A stretch of 41,908 bases of DNA, from contig CAJFRI010000006.1 in NCBI GenBank assembly GCA_904419385.1, positions 1 through 41,908 of the forward strand. Reading direction: 5' to 3'. Source of the DNA: Candidatus Heteroscillospira lomanii (lineage in GTDB: Bacteria > Bacillota > Clostridia > Oscillospirales > Oscillospiraceae). The notes under the pieces were generated by a model, which did not search any database, was not told the DNA's origin, and saw nothing but the letters and a program-made list of their open reading frames with translations. The number at the start of each line of letters is the position of its first letter. Position 1 is the stretch's first letter. The position numbers and the translations under genes were made by a program. Shown here one piece after another: positions 6,942 to 15,052 of the stretch.

Positions 6942-8360
6942 TTGAAAAAGATTCGCATCGTTGACGTCACGCTGAGGGAGAGCGCAGGACGCACAGACGT
7001 GGCCATGAGCTTCCGCGAGAAGCTGGAGGTCGCCAAACAGATGGATAAGCTCAAGGTCGACGCGGTGGAGCTCCCGCCGCTGAGCGGCTCGCCGAGCGAT
7101 AACCTGCTCGCAAGGTCCATCGCCAACACGCTCGGCCATTCCGTCGTGTCCATCCCCGCCGGCCTCACCGAGGAGGAGACCGAGCGCGCGTGGAGCGCCG
7201 TGTCCGCGGCGAAGCATCCGCGCCTGCACGTAATTGCCCCGACGTCGACGGTGCGCATGGAGTACTCCGCCGGCATGAAGCCCGACAAGCTGGCCGAGGC
7301 CGTCGCCGAGTCGGTCCGCCGCTGCCGCGAAAAATGCGGCGACGTCGAGTTCTCCGCCGACGACGCCACCCGCAGCGACATGGACTTCCTGTGCCGCGTG
7401 GTCAAGTCGGCCATAGCCGCCGGCGCCGGCACCGTCACCCTCTGCGACAGCGCGAGCGCCATGCTGCCGCAGGAGTTCGGCGCGTTCGTGCGCTCGGTGC
7501 GCGAGCGTGTGCCGGAGCTCGACGGCGTGGTCCTCTCCGTCCAGTGCGGCAATGACCTCAAGATGGCTGCGGCCAACTCTTTCGCCGCCATCGCCGAGGG
7601 CGCACAGCAGATCAAGACTGCGCTGAGCAGCGCGCGCAGCACCTCCATCGAGACCGTGACCCGCGCGATAAACACCAAGGGTGTCGAGCTCGGGCTCGAG
7701 TGCAGCGTGCGCAGCACAGAGCTGCACCGCGCCATCAGCCAGATGCACTGGATGGCCACCGAGAAGAGCGAGACCAGCCCATTCGAGACCGGCGTCGATA
7801 TGGATGAACACGCCGACATGAGGCTCGACGCCACCGCCGACATCAAGTCCGTGGCCGCCGCGGCCAAAAAGCTCGGCTATGAGCTGAGCGGCGACGACGT
7901 GAGCCGCGTGTACGAGGCCTTCCGCGCCGTCGCAGAGAAAAAGCAGCACGTCGGCGCCAAAGAGCTCGAGGCGATGATAGCCTCCGCCGCCATGCAGGTC
8001 CCGCCCCGCTACCGCCTGGTGAGCTACGTCGTGAACAGCGGCAACATCATGGGCTCCACCAGCCACATCACCATCGAGCGCGACGGCGAGCAGATACAGA
8101 GCGTCTGCCTCGGCGACGGCCCCATAGACGCCGCCTTCCTCGCCATAGAGCAGATCATCGGCCACCACTATGAGCTGGACGATTTCCAGATCCAGGCAGT
8201 CACCGAGGGCCGCGAGGCAATGGGCGACGCCGTCGTCAAGCTGCGCGCGGGCGGCAAGCTGTTCTCCGGGCGCGGCATATCCACCGACATCATCGGCGCG
8301 AGCATCTATGCGTACGTCAACGCCATCAACAAAATCGCTTACGAGGAGAAGAACATATGA
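6942..8360 (+). CDS. LeuA/isopropylmalate-synthase-family protein lacking catalytic metal ligands
   Basis: 472-aa homologue of alpha-isopropylmalate/homocitrate synthases: a TIM-barrel part (about 3-265; MEYSAGMKPDKLAEAVAES and DVEFSADDATRSDMDFL align well with LeuA) and a C-terminal LeuA dimer/allosteric domain (about 353-468; NSGNIMGSTSHITIERDGE, GISTDIIGASIYAYVNAIN). Key residues differ: the metal-binding Asp of TLRDGEQ is Glu13 (TLRESAG), the HxHND motif reads Q201-C-G203-N-D, and GxGERAGN and HESGIHQDG are absent. Classic Claisen chemistry therefore looks unlikely. Start TTG 6942-6944, with GGAGG 8 nt upstream; the TTG at 6927 overlaps that SD. It is controlled by the T-box, and its stop overlaps the next ATG. 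It may be a leucine-binding pseudoenzyme or have new chemistry. Confidence 0.85.
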   Translation: MKKIRIVDVTLRESAGRTDVAMSFREKLEVAKQMDKLKVDAVELPPLSGSPSDNLLARSIANTLGHSVVSIPAGLTEEETERAWSAVSAAKHPRLHVIAPTSTVRMEYSAGMKPDKLAEAVAESVRRCREKCGDVEFSADDATRSDMDFLCRVVKSAIAAGAGTVTLCDSASAMLPQEFGAFVRSVRERVPELDGVVLSVQCGNDLKMAAANSFAAIAEGAQQIKTALSSARSTSIETVTRAINTKGVELGLECSVRSTELHRAISQMHWMATEKSETSPFETGVDMDEHADMRLDATADIKSVAAAAKKLGYELSGDDVSRVYEAFRAVAEKKQHVGAKELEAMIASAAMQVPPRYRLVSYVVNSGNIMGSTSHITIERDGEQIQSVCLGDGPIDAAFLAIEQIIGHHYELDDFQIQAVTEGREAMGDAVVKLRAGGKLFSGRGISTDIIGASIYAYVNAINKIAYEEKNI

Positions 8361-10870
8361 AACTCTCATTCAGCACCAACGGCTGGGACAGCTTTTCCTG
8401 GGTCGACTTCTACACCATGGCCAAGGACCTCGAGTTCTCAGGCATTGAGATACACGACATAATGAGCGAGGACTTCTCGGGCAAGAACCGCCCGTTCTCC
8501 TCCGAGCAGATAGTCGGCACGGCGCGCAAGCTGCGCGAGATAGGCGTTGAGATCCCGTGCATAGACGTCGTGGGCGACATCTCCGACCCCGGCTGCGCCG
8601 AAAAGCTCGGGCGCGACATCCCGCAGAGCATCTCCAAGGCGGCGCTGCTGGACTGCCCGTATGTCCGCGTTCGCGCCGGAGAGGGCGGCAGCGACGAGGC
8701 GGCCGCGGCCGTCATCGAAAAGGCCCTGCCCGCCGCCGAGGCCGCGGGAGTGACTCTCCTGGTCGAGACCGCCGGCATTTACTCCGACACCGCCCGCCTG
8801 CGCGACCTGCTCAACCGCTTTGCCTGCGACAACCTCGCCGCCCTGTGGGATTATCACCACACCGTGCGCTTCGGCGGCGAGACCTGCGAGCAGAGCATAC
8901 AGAACCTCGGCGCCTTCGTCCGCCACATACACCTCAAGGACAGCATCGAGGAGAGCGGCGCCGTGTCCTACCGCCTGATGGGCGAGGGCACGCTCCCGAT
9001 CGAGGACCTGATGCGCGCGCTGCGCTCGGTGAACTACGACGGCTACCTCAGCTTCGAGTGGGTCCCGAGCTGGATGAGCGAGATAGACGACGCGGCCGTC
9101 GTGTTCCCGCACTACGTCAACTACATGGGGCGCTATGAGGCCGTGCCCGTGATCCGCAAGCAGCTCTACTACAACCGCGCCGGCACCGGCACCTTCCTCT
9201 GGGAGAAAGACAAGCTGATCGAAAAGACCTTCTCCCAGGTGCTCGACGCCATGGTCGAGGAGTACCCCGACCAGTACGCCTTCCGCTACACCACCCTCGA
9301 CTATACCCGCACCTACTCCCAGTTCCGCGACGACGTCGACACCTTCGCGCGCAGCCTCATCGCCCTCGGCGTGAAGCCGGGCGACAAGGTCGCCGCGTGG
9401 GCGACCAACGTGCCCCAGTGGTACATCGCCTTCTGGGCGGCGAGCAAGATAGGCGCCGTGCTCGTCACCGTGAACACCGCCTATAAGATACACGAGGCCG
9501 AGTACCTCCTGCGCCACTCCGACACGCACACCCTCATCATGATAGACGGCTACCGCGACTCCGACTACGCCGGCATCATGCGCGAGCTCTGCCCCGAGCT
9601 CGAGACCGCCACGCCCGGCAAGCCGCTGCACTGCCGCCGCCTGCCTTTCCTGCGCAACATCATAAATGTCGAGTCCCGCCAGCCCGGCTGTCTCACCTGG
9701 GAGGAGGCCCTGGCCATGGCCGACAAGGTCCCTGTCGAGGAGGTCTATCGCCGCGCCGCCGCCGTCAGCGTGCACGACGTCTGCAACATGCAGTACACCT
9801 CCGGCACCACCGGCTTCCCCAAGGGCGTCATGCTGACGCACTACAACGTCGTCAACAACGGCAAATGCATAGGCGACCGCATGGACCTGTCCACCGCCGA
9901 CCGCATGATGATCCAGGTGCCTATGTTCCACTGCTTCGGCATGGTGCTCGCCATGACAGCCTCCATGACCCACGGCGTCACCATCTCGCCGCTGCCCTAT
10001 TTCTCCCCGAAGCCCGCGCTCGCCTGCGTGAACCAGGAGCACATCACCTGCTTCCACGGCGTGCCGACCATGTTCATCGCCATGCTCGAGCATGAGGACT
10101 TCGCCAAGACCGATTTCAGCTACATGCGCACCGGCATCATGGCCGGCTCACCCTGCCCGATCTCCGTCATGCAGGACGTTGTGAACAAGATGCACATGTC
10201 CGAGATCACGATAGTCTACGGCCAGACCGAGGCCAGCCCCGGCTGCACCATGTCGAGCACCGACGACCCCATCGAGGTCCGCGTCGCCACCGTCGGCCGC
10301 GCTCTGCCGGGCGTCGAGTGCAAGATAGTGAACCCCGAGACCGGCGAGGACTGCCCCGACGGCGTCGACGGCGAGTTCGTCGCCCGCGGCTACAATATAA
10401 TGAAAGGCTACTACAAGATGCCCGCTGCCACCGCCGCGGCCATCGACCGCGACGGCTGGCTCCACACCGGCGACATCGCATGCCGCAATCCCGACGGCAA
10501 CTTCCGCATCACCGGCCGCCTGAAGGACATGATAATCCGCGGCGGCGAGAACATCTATCCGAAGGAGATAGAGGAGTTCATCTACACCAACCCGAAGGTC
10601 AAGGACGTGCAGGTCATCGGCGTGCCCGACGAGCAGTACGGCGAGGAGATAATGGCCTGCGTCGTCCTGAAAGACGGCGAGACCATGACCGAGGGCGAGA
10701 TGAAGCAATTCGTGCGCGACCACATGGCCAAGCACAAGGTGCCGAAGTATGTCGATTTTGTCGACAGCTTCCCGATGAATGCCGCCGGCAAGATCCTGAA
10801 GTACAAGATGCGCGAGGACGCGGTGAAAAAACTGGGCCTCGACAAGGCCGCCTCCATAGAGACCGCCTGA
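8357..10870 (+). CDS. Fusion: sugar-phosphate-isomerase-like TIM barrel + acyl-CoA synthetase
   Basis: 837 aa. Residues 1 to about 265 resemble the xylose-isomerase-like/AP-endonuclease-2 TIM barrel, with candidate metal ligands Glu137 (LLVETAG), Asp165 and His168 (WDYHH), His192 (HIHLKD) and Glu234 (SFEW). Residues about 290-825 are an AMP-dependent acyl-CoA synthetase: P-loop YTSGTTGFPKG (480-490), YGQTEAS (621-627), HTGD (703-706), GRLKDMIIRGGENIYPKEIEE, and the C-terminal adenylation Lys812 in AAGKILK. The latter should activate a carboxylate with ATP and CoA; the acid is unknown. No stop or second SD separates the halves. The ATG overlaps the preceding stop (ATGA), so it is co-translated with the LeuA-like protein under the T-box. 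Confidence 0.88.
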   Translation: MKLSFSTNGWDSFSWVDFYTMAKDLEFSGIEIHDIMSEDFSGKNRPFSSEQIVGTARKLREIGVEIPCIDVVGDISDPGCAEKLGRDIPQSISKAALLDCPYVRVRAGEGGSDEAAAAVIEKALPAAEAAGVTLLVETAGIYSDTARLRDLLNRFACDNLAALWDYHHTVRFGGETCEQSIQNLGAFVRHIHLKDSIEESGAVSYRLMGEGTLPIEDLMRALRSVNYDGYLSFEWVPSWMSEIDDAAVVFPHYVNYMGRYEAVPVIRKQLYYNRAGTGTFLWEKDKLIEKTFSQVLDAMVEEYPDQYAFRYTTLDYTRTYSQFRDDVDTFARSLIALGVKPGDKVAAWATNVPQWYIAFWAASKIGAVLVTVNTAYKIHEAEYLLRHSDTHTLIMIDGYRDSDYAGIMRELCPELETATPGKPLHCRRLPFLRNIINVESRQPGCLTWEEALAMADKVPVEEVYRRAAAVSVHDVCNMQYTSGTTGFPKGVMLTHYNVVNNGKCIGDRMDLSTADRMMIQVPMFHCFGMVLAMTASMTHGVTISPLPYFSPKPALACVNQEHITCFHGVPTMFIAMLEHEDFAKTDFSYMRTGIMAGSPCPISVMQDVVNKMHMSEITIVYGQTEASPGCTMSSTDDPIEVRVATVGRALPGVECKIVNPETGEDCPDGVDGEFVARGYNIMKGYYKMPAATAAAIDRDGWLHTGDIACRNPDGNFRITGRLKDMIIRGGENIYPKEIEEFIYTNPKVKDVQVIGVPDEQYGEEIMACVVLKDGETMTEGEMKQFVRDHMAKHKVPKYVDFVDSFPMNAAGKILKYKMREDAVKKLGLDKAASIETA

Positions 10871-10881
10871 ACAGTGCGAAA

Positions 10882-10917
10882 AAAGGCCCCCGTTCCATGG
10901 AACGGGGGCCTTTGCAT
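10882..10917 (+). terminator. Terminator after the T-box operon, probably bidirectional
   Basis: Perfect 26-nt palindrome at 10885-10910 (GGCCCCCGTTCC arm), flanked by A7 on the left and TTT/TCTTTTT on the right. It also lies at the 3' side of the convergent S24 regulator gene. Confidence 0.85.
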
Positions 10918-10946
10918 GTCTTTTTGAGGATCTTGCCCTGTGCTCT

Positions 10947-11639
10947 TCACAGCGCGCGGCCGAGCACGCGCAGCGAGTCCTCGAGCACGGCGGGGATGTC
11001 CGCATACTTGGGGTTGAGCGAGCGGAGGAACACCTTTTTCCCGTCGATGACGAGGCGTTTGAGGTAGGCGCTGCCGTCGTAGACGAACACGCCGATCTCG
11101 CCGCTCGAGAGCGTCTCGCACGGCTGCACCCACACGGTCTGCCCGTCGTGGAAGCGCGGCTCCATGCTGTCGCCCGCGACGCGCACCCCGAAGCCCGCGC
11201 CGTCGGGCACGTTCTTGCCGGCCTCGACGTCGACATGGCTGCTGTCTGTGAGGAACTGCCCGGTGCCGGCGGAGACGGCGAGGTCGTAGAGCGGGAGACG
11301 GCGCACCTTGGGCGCGCTCTGCGCGGTCTCGGAGTAGAGGCCGCTCAGGCGCAGGAGCTCGGCATACTCGGCGAGCTTTTCGCGCCCGGCGCGGTTGAGC
11401 CCCGCGGACAGCCCGCGGCCCATGAACTCGCCGGAGATATCGTCGACCCCGAGTATCCTGCACAGGAGCAGGAACTGCCCCGCGCTCGGCTGGGACACGC
11501 CTTTTTCCCACTTCGACACCGCCTGGTTCGTGACCTCGACGCCGTGCATCGCGAGGATGGACGCGAGGTCGCGCTGGGACAGGGAGAGCGAGCGGCGCAG
11601 CTTTGCTATGGTTTTTCCTATAGATCTGTCTGTGTACAT
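10947..11639 (-). CDS. XRE-family regulator with S24 (LexA-like) peptidase domain
   Basis: 230-aa repressor-type protein. HTH_XRE lies at about 8-66 (IAKLRRSLSLSQRDLASIL, TNQAVSKWEKG). The S24 domain lies at about 115-220: a candidate Ala124-Gly125 cleavage bond (VSAGTG), Ser158 in GDSMEP and Lys194 in YLKR form the expected Ser/Lys dyad. Such proteins self-cleave or are cleaved in response to DNA damage or other stress and thereby lose repression. It is not canonical LexA, because the DNA-binding domain is XRE-type. The ATG at 11637-11639 follows a GAGGT about 11 nt upstream. The gene stands alone with its own promoter; its targets are unknown. Confidence 0.88.
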   Translation of the reverse strand: MYTDRSIGKTIAKLRRSLSLSQRDLASILAMHGVEVTNQAVSKWEKGVSQPSAGQFLLLCRILGVDDISGEFMGRGLSAGLNRAGREKLAEYAELLRLSGLYSETAQSAPKVRRLPLYDLAVSAGTGQFLTDSSHVDVEAGKNVPDGAGFGVRVAGDSMEPRFHDGQTVWVQPCETLSSGEIGVFVYDGSAYLKRLVIDGKKVFLRSLNPKYADIPAVLEDSLRVLGRAL

Positions 11640-11671
11640 AACAGTCAAAACCTCACACTGTTTCTGCCATA

Positions 11672-11700
11672 AGTATAGCCCAATCATCCCTCTGCGGCAA
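11672..11700 (-). promoter_or_regulatory. Promoter of the S24/XRE regulator
   Basis: Minus strand TTGCCG (11695-11700), a 17-nt spacer and TATACT (11672-11677). Confidence 0.6.
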
Positions 11701-11738
11701 GGTTTTTTTGACAATTTCCGCGCCCGTCATAGCCTGTA

Positions 11739-11758
11739 TTTTTCGACATTTTCCGACA
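11739..11758 (-). repeat. Tandem 10-bp direct repeat upstream of the regulator promoter
   Basis: On the minus strand TGTCGGAAAA is followed directly by TGTCGAAAAA, one helical turn apart, about 40 bp upstream of the -35 element. It may be a protein-binding site; no known consensus is assigned. Confidence 0.4.
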
Positions 11759-11790
11759 CTTTCGCCCCGGTGGAGCCGCAGTGGCGGGCC

Positions 11791-12417
11791 TCAGGCGTCC
11801 GGACCGCCGCCGGCGCCGGCGCGTGGGGCGGCGGAATAGAGGCAGCCGCAGTAGTTCTGGCGGTAGAGATGGAAGCTATTAGAAAGTTCTATGGAGCGCT
11901 GATACCCCCCGCGCTTTTTCAGGTCGGCCGGCAGCCAGCGCACGCCGTATTTCTCCGCGGCGGCCGTGCCGATGGAGTTTATGAGCTCCGCGTTTTTGTG
12001 CGGGCTTATGGTGAGCGTCGTGCCGAACCACTCGAAGCCGAGCCCGGCGGCCTTTTCCGCCGTGCGCTCCAGGCGGAGCTCAAAGCAGCGGACGCAGCGC
12101 GCGCCGCCCTCGGGCTCGCCCTCGAGGCCGCGGGCGGCCTCCGTGAAGCTCTCGCCGCCGTACCCGTCGTCGAGGAGCTCAACGCCGGGGCAGAGCGCGG
12201 CTATGAGCTGCCGCTGGGTCTCGAGCCTGCGGACATACTCGGCCTCCGGCTGTATGTTGGGATTATAGAAGAACACCGACACGTCGAAATGCTGCGTCAG
12301 ATACTCGAGCGAGTAGCTGCTGCACGGGCCGCAGCAGCTGTGCAGCAGCAGGCGGGGCCGCGCCGCACCCAGTGATTTTATCACGGCGTCGGTGAGGAGC
12401 TGGTAATTTGTTTTCAA
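11791..12417 (-). CDS. queH: Epoxyqueuosine reductase QueH
   Basis: 208-aa QueH (former DUF208), the non-cobalamin enzyme that converts epoxyqueuosine to queuosine in tRNA. Conserved cysteine pairs for the FeS/metal cluster are visible: LLLHSCCGPCSSYS near residue 30-40 and YCGCLYS near the C-terminus. The middle has FFYNPNIQPEAEYVRRL, GTTLTISPHKN and PADLKKRGGYQRSIELS, all family hallmarks. I chose TTG 12415-12417 because GAGGTGAT lies about 6 nt upstream; the upstream ATG (12436-12438) has no SD and would place that site inside the gene. The gene is single, with no other queuosine genes in the window. Confidence 0.92.
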   Translation of the reverse strand: MKTNYQLLTDAVIKSLGAARPRLLLHSCCGPCSSYSLEYLTQHFDVSVFFYNPNIQPEAEYVRRLETQRQLIAALCPGVELLDDGYGGESFTEAARGLEGEPEGGARCVRCFELRLERTAEKAAGLGFEWFGTTLTISPHKNAELINSIGTAAAEKYGVRWLPADLKKRGGYQRSIELSNSFHLYRQNYCGCLYSAAPRAGAGGGPDA

Positions 12418-12492
12418 GCGTATCACCTCTGTGGACATGATATCATATTTTTCATCCGGACGGGCATAGATTTTCCCCAAGGGGGGATCGCT

Positions 12493-13797
12493 GTGGAAAA
12501 ACGGAGCTGGAGCTCCCAGTGGGGCTTCGTCGCAGCGGCCGCGGGGGCGGCCGTCGGATTGGGGAACATCTGGAGTTTCCCGCGCTATCTGGAGCAGCAC
12601 GGCGCGCCGTTTCTCGCGGCGTATCTCATCATGGCCGTGCTCGCGGGCTGGCCGCTGCTCATGGCGGAGATAGCCGTCGGGCGCGACACGGGCTGCGGCG
12701 CGCGCGGGGCGTTCAAAGAGCTCTGCGGCTCGGCGCTGCCGGGCTGGGCGGCGGAGTGCGCCTCGCTGCTGATGATGGGGTTTTACAGCGTGCTCGGCGG
12801 GTGCTGCCTGCGGTACATGCTCATAAACCTCGCGGGCGTGTTTTCCGGCGGAGCGGGCGGCGGGCTCGGCCTCTTCCTGGGGTACATATCAAACGTGCCG
12901 CTCTCGGCGCTGTTCACCGTCCTGTTCATCGCGGCGGCGGCCGTGATAACGGCGGCGCCGGTGCGCAGCGGGCTCGAGCGCTTCTCGAAATTTGCCGTGC
13001 CGCTCCTGGCGCTCATGCTGCCGGGGCTCATCGCATGTTCGCTGCGCCTGCCGGGGGCCGAGAGCGGCATCGCCAAGATGTTTGCCGTGCCGGAGCAGGG
13101 CGGCATCGCGGGGACTATAGACATGCTGGGCGACGCCGCGTGCCAGCTGTTTTTTTCGTTGTCGATAGGGCAGGGCGTCATGGCCCTGTACGGGGCCTAT
13201 CTCCCGCGCGAGGCCTCGATACCGAAGTGCGCGCTCGCCGTCGTCGCGGCGGACACGCTCATAGCCGTGCTCGCGGGCTTTGCCGTCGTCCCCGCGGCGG
13301 AGGCCGCCGGGGGAGGCGGCGGGACGATGATGATGTTCACCGCCATGCAGGAGGTGTTCGCCTCGCTCGGCTCCTGGGGCGCGATGTTCGGCTTTTTGTT
13401 CTATCTGCTCGTGCTGCTCGCGGCGCTCACCTCGGCGGTGTCGCTGCTCGAGGTGGTGGGCACCTGGGCCGGCGCCAAGGCCGGCAGGAAACAGGCCGCG
13501 CTCTTCGCCGCGGCGCTCTCGGCCGTGCCGGCCATAGCGATAGCGCGCGACGGGCTGGGCTTCGGTGCCCTGCCGGAGATATTCGGCCTGAGCTGGCTGT
13601 CGGCGGCGGAACTCGCCTCCGAGGGGATCCTCATGCCGGCAGCCGCGCTCGCGATGGCCTTTGCTCTGCGCCGGCGCTCGGGGAGCGAGCTGCTGCGCCG
13701 CCAGCTCGGCTATGCCGCCGGGAGGTGCACGGGGCTTGCAATGCGCTCGGCGGCCGTCGTGCTCATTGCGGCGGCGCTCTGCGCGAGGATATTGTGA
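12493..13797 (+). CDS. Na+-dependent transporter, neurotransmitter:sodium symporter (NSS) family
   Basis: 434-aa integral membrane protein with about 11 hydrophobic segments. The TM1 signature AAAGAAVGLGNIWSFPRYLEQHG (given as AAAGAAVGLGNIW + SFPRYLEQHG) contains the GLGNxW unwound region that binds Na+ and substrate in LeuT-fold transporters. Bacterial NSS members import amino acids such as tryptophan, tyrosine or leucine with Na+; the substrate cannot be read here. The length matches the shorter 11-TM bacterial type. GTG start 12493-12495, with GGGGGGAT 5 nt upstream. It is transcribed divergently from queH and ends at a strong terminator. Confidence 0.9.
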   Translation: MEKRSWSSQWGFVAAAAGAAVGLGNIWSFPRYLEQHGAPFLAAYLIMAVLAGWPLLMAEIAVGRDTGCGARGAFKELCGSALPGWAAECASLLMMGFYSVLGGCCLRYMLINLAGVFSGGAGGGLGLFLGYISNVPLSALFTVLFIAAAAVITAAPVRSGLERFSKFAVPLLALMLPGLIACSLRLPGAESGIAKMFAVPEQGGIAGTIDMLGDAACQLFFSLSIGQGVMALYGAYLPREASIPKCALAVVAADTLIAVLAGFAVVPAAEAAGGGGGTMMMFTAMQEVFASLGSWGAMFGFLFYLLVLLAALTSAVSLLEVVGTWAGAKAGRKQAALFAAALSAVPAIAIARDGLGFGALPEIFGLSWLSAAELASEGILMPAAALAMAFALRRRSGSELLRRQLGYAAGRCTGLAMRSAAVVLIAAALCARIL

Positions 13798-13800
13798 CAA

Positions 13801-13840
13801 GCAAAACGCCGCAGCCTCGGACACGGCTGCGGCGTTTTGC
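13801..13840. terminator. Strong hairpin terminator after the NSS gene, bidirectional
   Basis: GCAAAACGCCGCAGCC pairs perfectly (16 bp) with GGCTGCGGCGTTTTGC around an 8-nt loop, in the gap between convergent genes. Confidence 0.8.
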
Positions 13841-13910
13841 AACAAAATAAAGGAAAAGGAGACATCGGGCTCTCGCCCGGCAGTCGGAACAGCGGACTCC
13901 GTCCCGAATG

Positions 13911-13982
13911 CGTTATAATTATAACGAACTATCCTGTTCTTGGCAATACATCAGGCGTTAAAATCTTGTAGATATTTTAACG
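13911..13982. repeat. Two AT-rich palindromes in a convergent gap
   Basis: CGTTATAATTATAACG (13911-13926) is a perfect 16-bp palindrome. CGTTAAAAT (13956-13964) pairs with ATTTTAACG (13974-13982) around 9 nt. Both share CGTTA/TAACG ends. Neither is a GC-rich terminator. Nothing else is recognised in the 219-bp gap. Confidence 0.5.
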
Positions 13983-14016
13983 ATCGCTCTGTCGAAACTG
14001 CACAAAGGCTGCGGGA

Positions 14017-15036
14017 TCAGGCTTTATCGCCGTAACCGTCAGGGTTGCGCTTCTGCCAGTTCCATGAGTCACGGCACATGTCGTCCAGCGTCAGCTCGGC
14101 CTTCCAGCCGAGTTCACGCCCGGCGAGGGAACAGTCGGCGTAGTACTCGGCGATGTCGCCGGCGCGGCGCGGGCCTATCACATAGGGTATCTTTACACCG
14201 CTTGCGCGCTCGAACGCGCGCACCATCTCCAGCACGCTGACGCCCTTGCCGGTGCCTAGGTTGAAGGCCCTCGCGCCGGCGTGCCCCATCGCGTAGTCCA
14301 CGGCGCGGACATGCCCGCGCGCGAGGTCGACGACATGCAGATAGTCGCGCACGCCGGTGCCGTCGCGCGTGGGGTAGTCGCCGCCGAACACGGTGAGTTT
14401 TTCCAGCGCGCCGACGGCCACGCGGGTGATATACGGCATGAGGTTGTTGGGCACTCCGCGCGGGTCCTCGCCGATGAGCCCCGACGGGTGCGCCCCTATG
14501 GGGTTGAAGTACCGCAGGAGCACGGCGGAGAACTCCCCGTCGGCCGCGGCGCAGTCGCGCAGTATCTCCTCGCACATGAGCTTCGTGCGTCCGTAGGGGT
14601 TGGTGCAGCCGGTGGGGGTCTCCTCGGTGTAGGGGATCTCGCCCGAGGTGCCGTACACCGTCGCGGACGAGGAGAAGACTATGCGCCTGACGCCCGCCGC
14701 GGCCATGGCCTCGAGCAGGGTGAGCATGCCGCCGACGTTGCAGCGGTAGTACTCCATGGGCTTTGCCGCCGACTCGGGCACGGACTTGAGGCCCGCGAGA
14801 TGGATGACACAGTCGATGTCATGCCGCTCGAACACGGACCGCACGGCCGCGGCGTCGTTTATATCGCCGCAGACGAATTCAGGCGCCCGGCCGGTGATGC
14901 GCTCTATGCGCTCCACGACGGAGCGGCTGGAGTTTGCGAGGCTGTCAAACAAAACGGTGTCGAACCCGGCCTCTAGCAGCTCGACGGCGATGTGCGAGCC
15001 GATGTAGCCCGCGCCGCCTGTGAGAAGTATGGACAT
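14017..15036 (-). CDS. galE: UDP-glucose 4-epimerase
   Basis: 339-aa extended short-chain dehydrogenase. It interconverts UDP-glucose and UDP-galactose with tightly bound NAD. The NAD loop is GGAGYIGSH (7-15), the catalytic Ser/Thr strand SSSATVYG (122-129), and the YxxxK dyad Tyr148/Lys152 (NPYGRTK). The C-terminal half has the substrate-loop features VRDYLHVVDLARGH and FNLGTGKGVSV. Length is standard. ATG start with GGAGG about 10 nt upstream. It lies 16 nt after the threonine aldolase gene and is probably co-transcribed; the pairing has no obvious metabolic logic. Confidence 0.95.
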   Translation of the reverse strand: MSILLTGGAGYIGSHIAVELLEAGFDTVLFDSLANSSRSVVERIERITGRAPEFVCGDINDAAAVRSVFERHDIDCVIHLAGLKSVPESAAKPMEYYRCNVGGMLTLLEAMAAAGVRRIVFSSSATVYGTSGEIPYTEETPTGCTNPYGRTKLMCEEILRDCAAADGEFSAVLLRYFNPIGAHPSGLIGEDPRGVPNNLMPYITRVAVGALEKLTVFGGDYPTRDGTGVRDYLHVVDLARGHVRAVDYAMGHAGARAFNLGTGKGVSVLEMVRAFERASGVKIPYVIGPRRAGDIAEYYADCSLAGRELGWKAELTLDDMCRDSWNWQKRNPDGYGDKA

Positions 15037-15052
15037 GCCGCTGCGCCTCCGT

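Noticed and set aside
6942-8360. Naming the T-box gene leuA outright
   Set aside because: The overall fold matches, but the catalytic metal ligands and signature blocks are absent, so the functional name would be misleading.
6846-8369. 507-codon minus-strand frame antisense to the LeuA-like gene
   Set aside because: It runs through the T-box terminator, has no domain pattern and mirrors the real gene.
8438-10093. 551-codon minus-strand frame antisense to the fusion gene
   Set aside because: Its translation is low-complexity His/Gly/Ala/Val/Asp-rich with no motif, and the plus strand has clear enzyme motifs; it is a shadow caused by high-GC codon bias.
12519-13850. 443-codon second plus frame within the NSS transporter gene
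   Set aside because: Arg/Ala-rich +2 shadow running through the terminator; the membrane-segment pattern is in the other frame.
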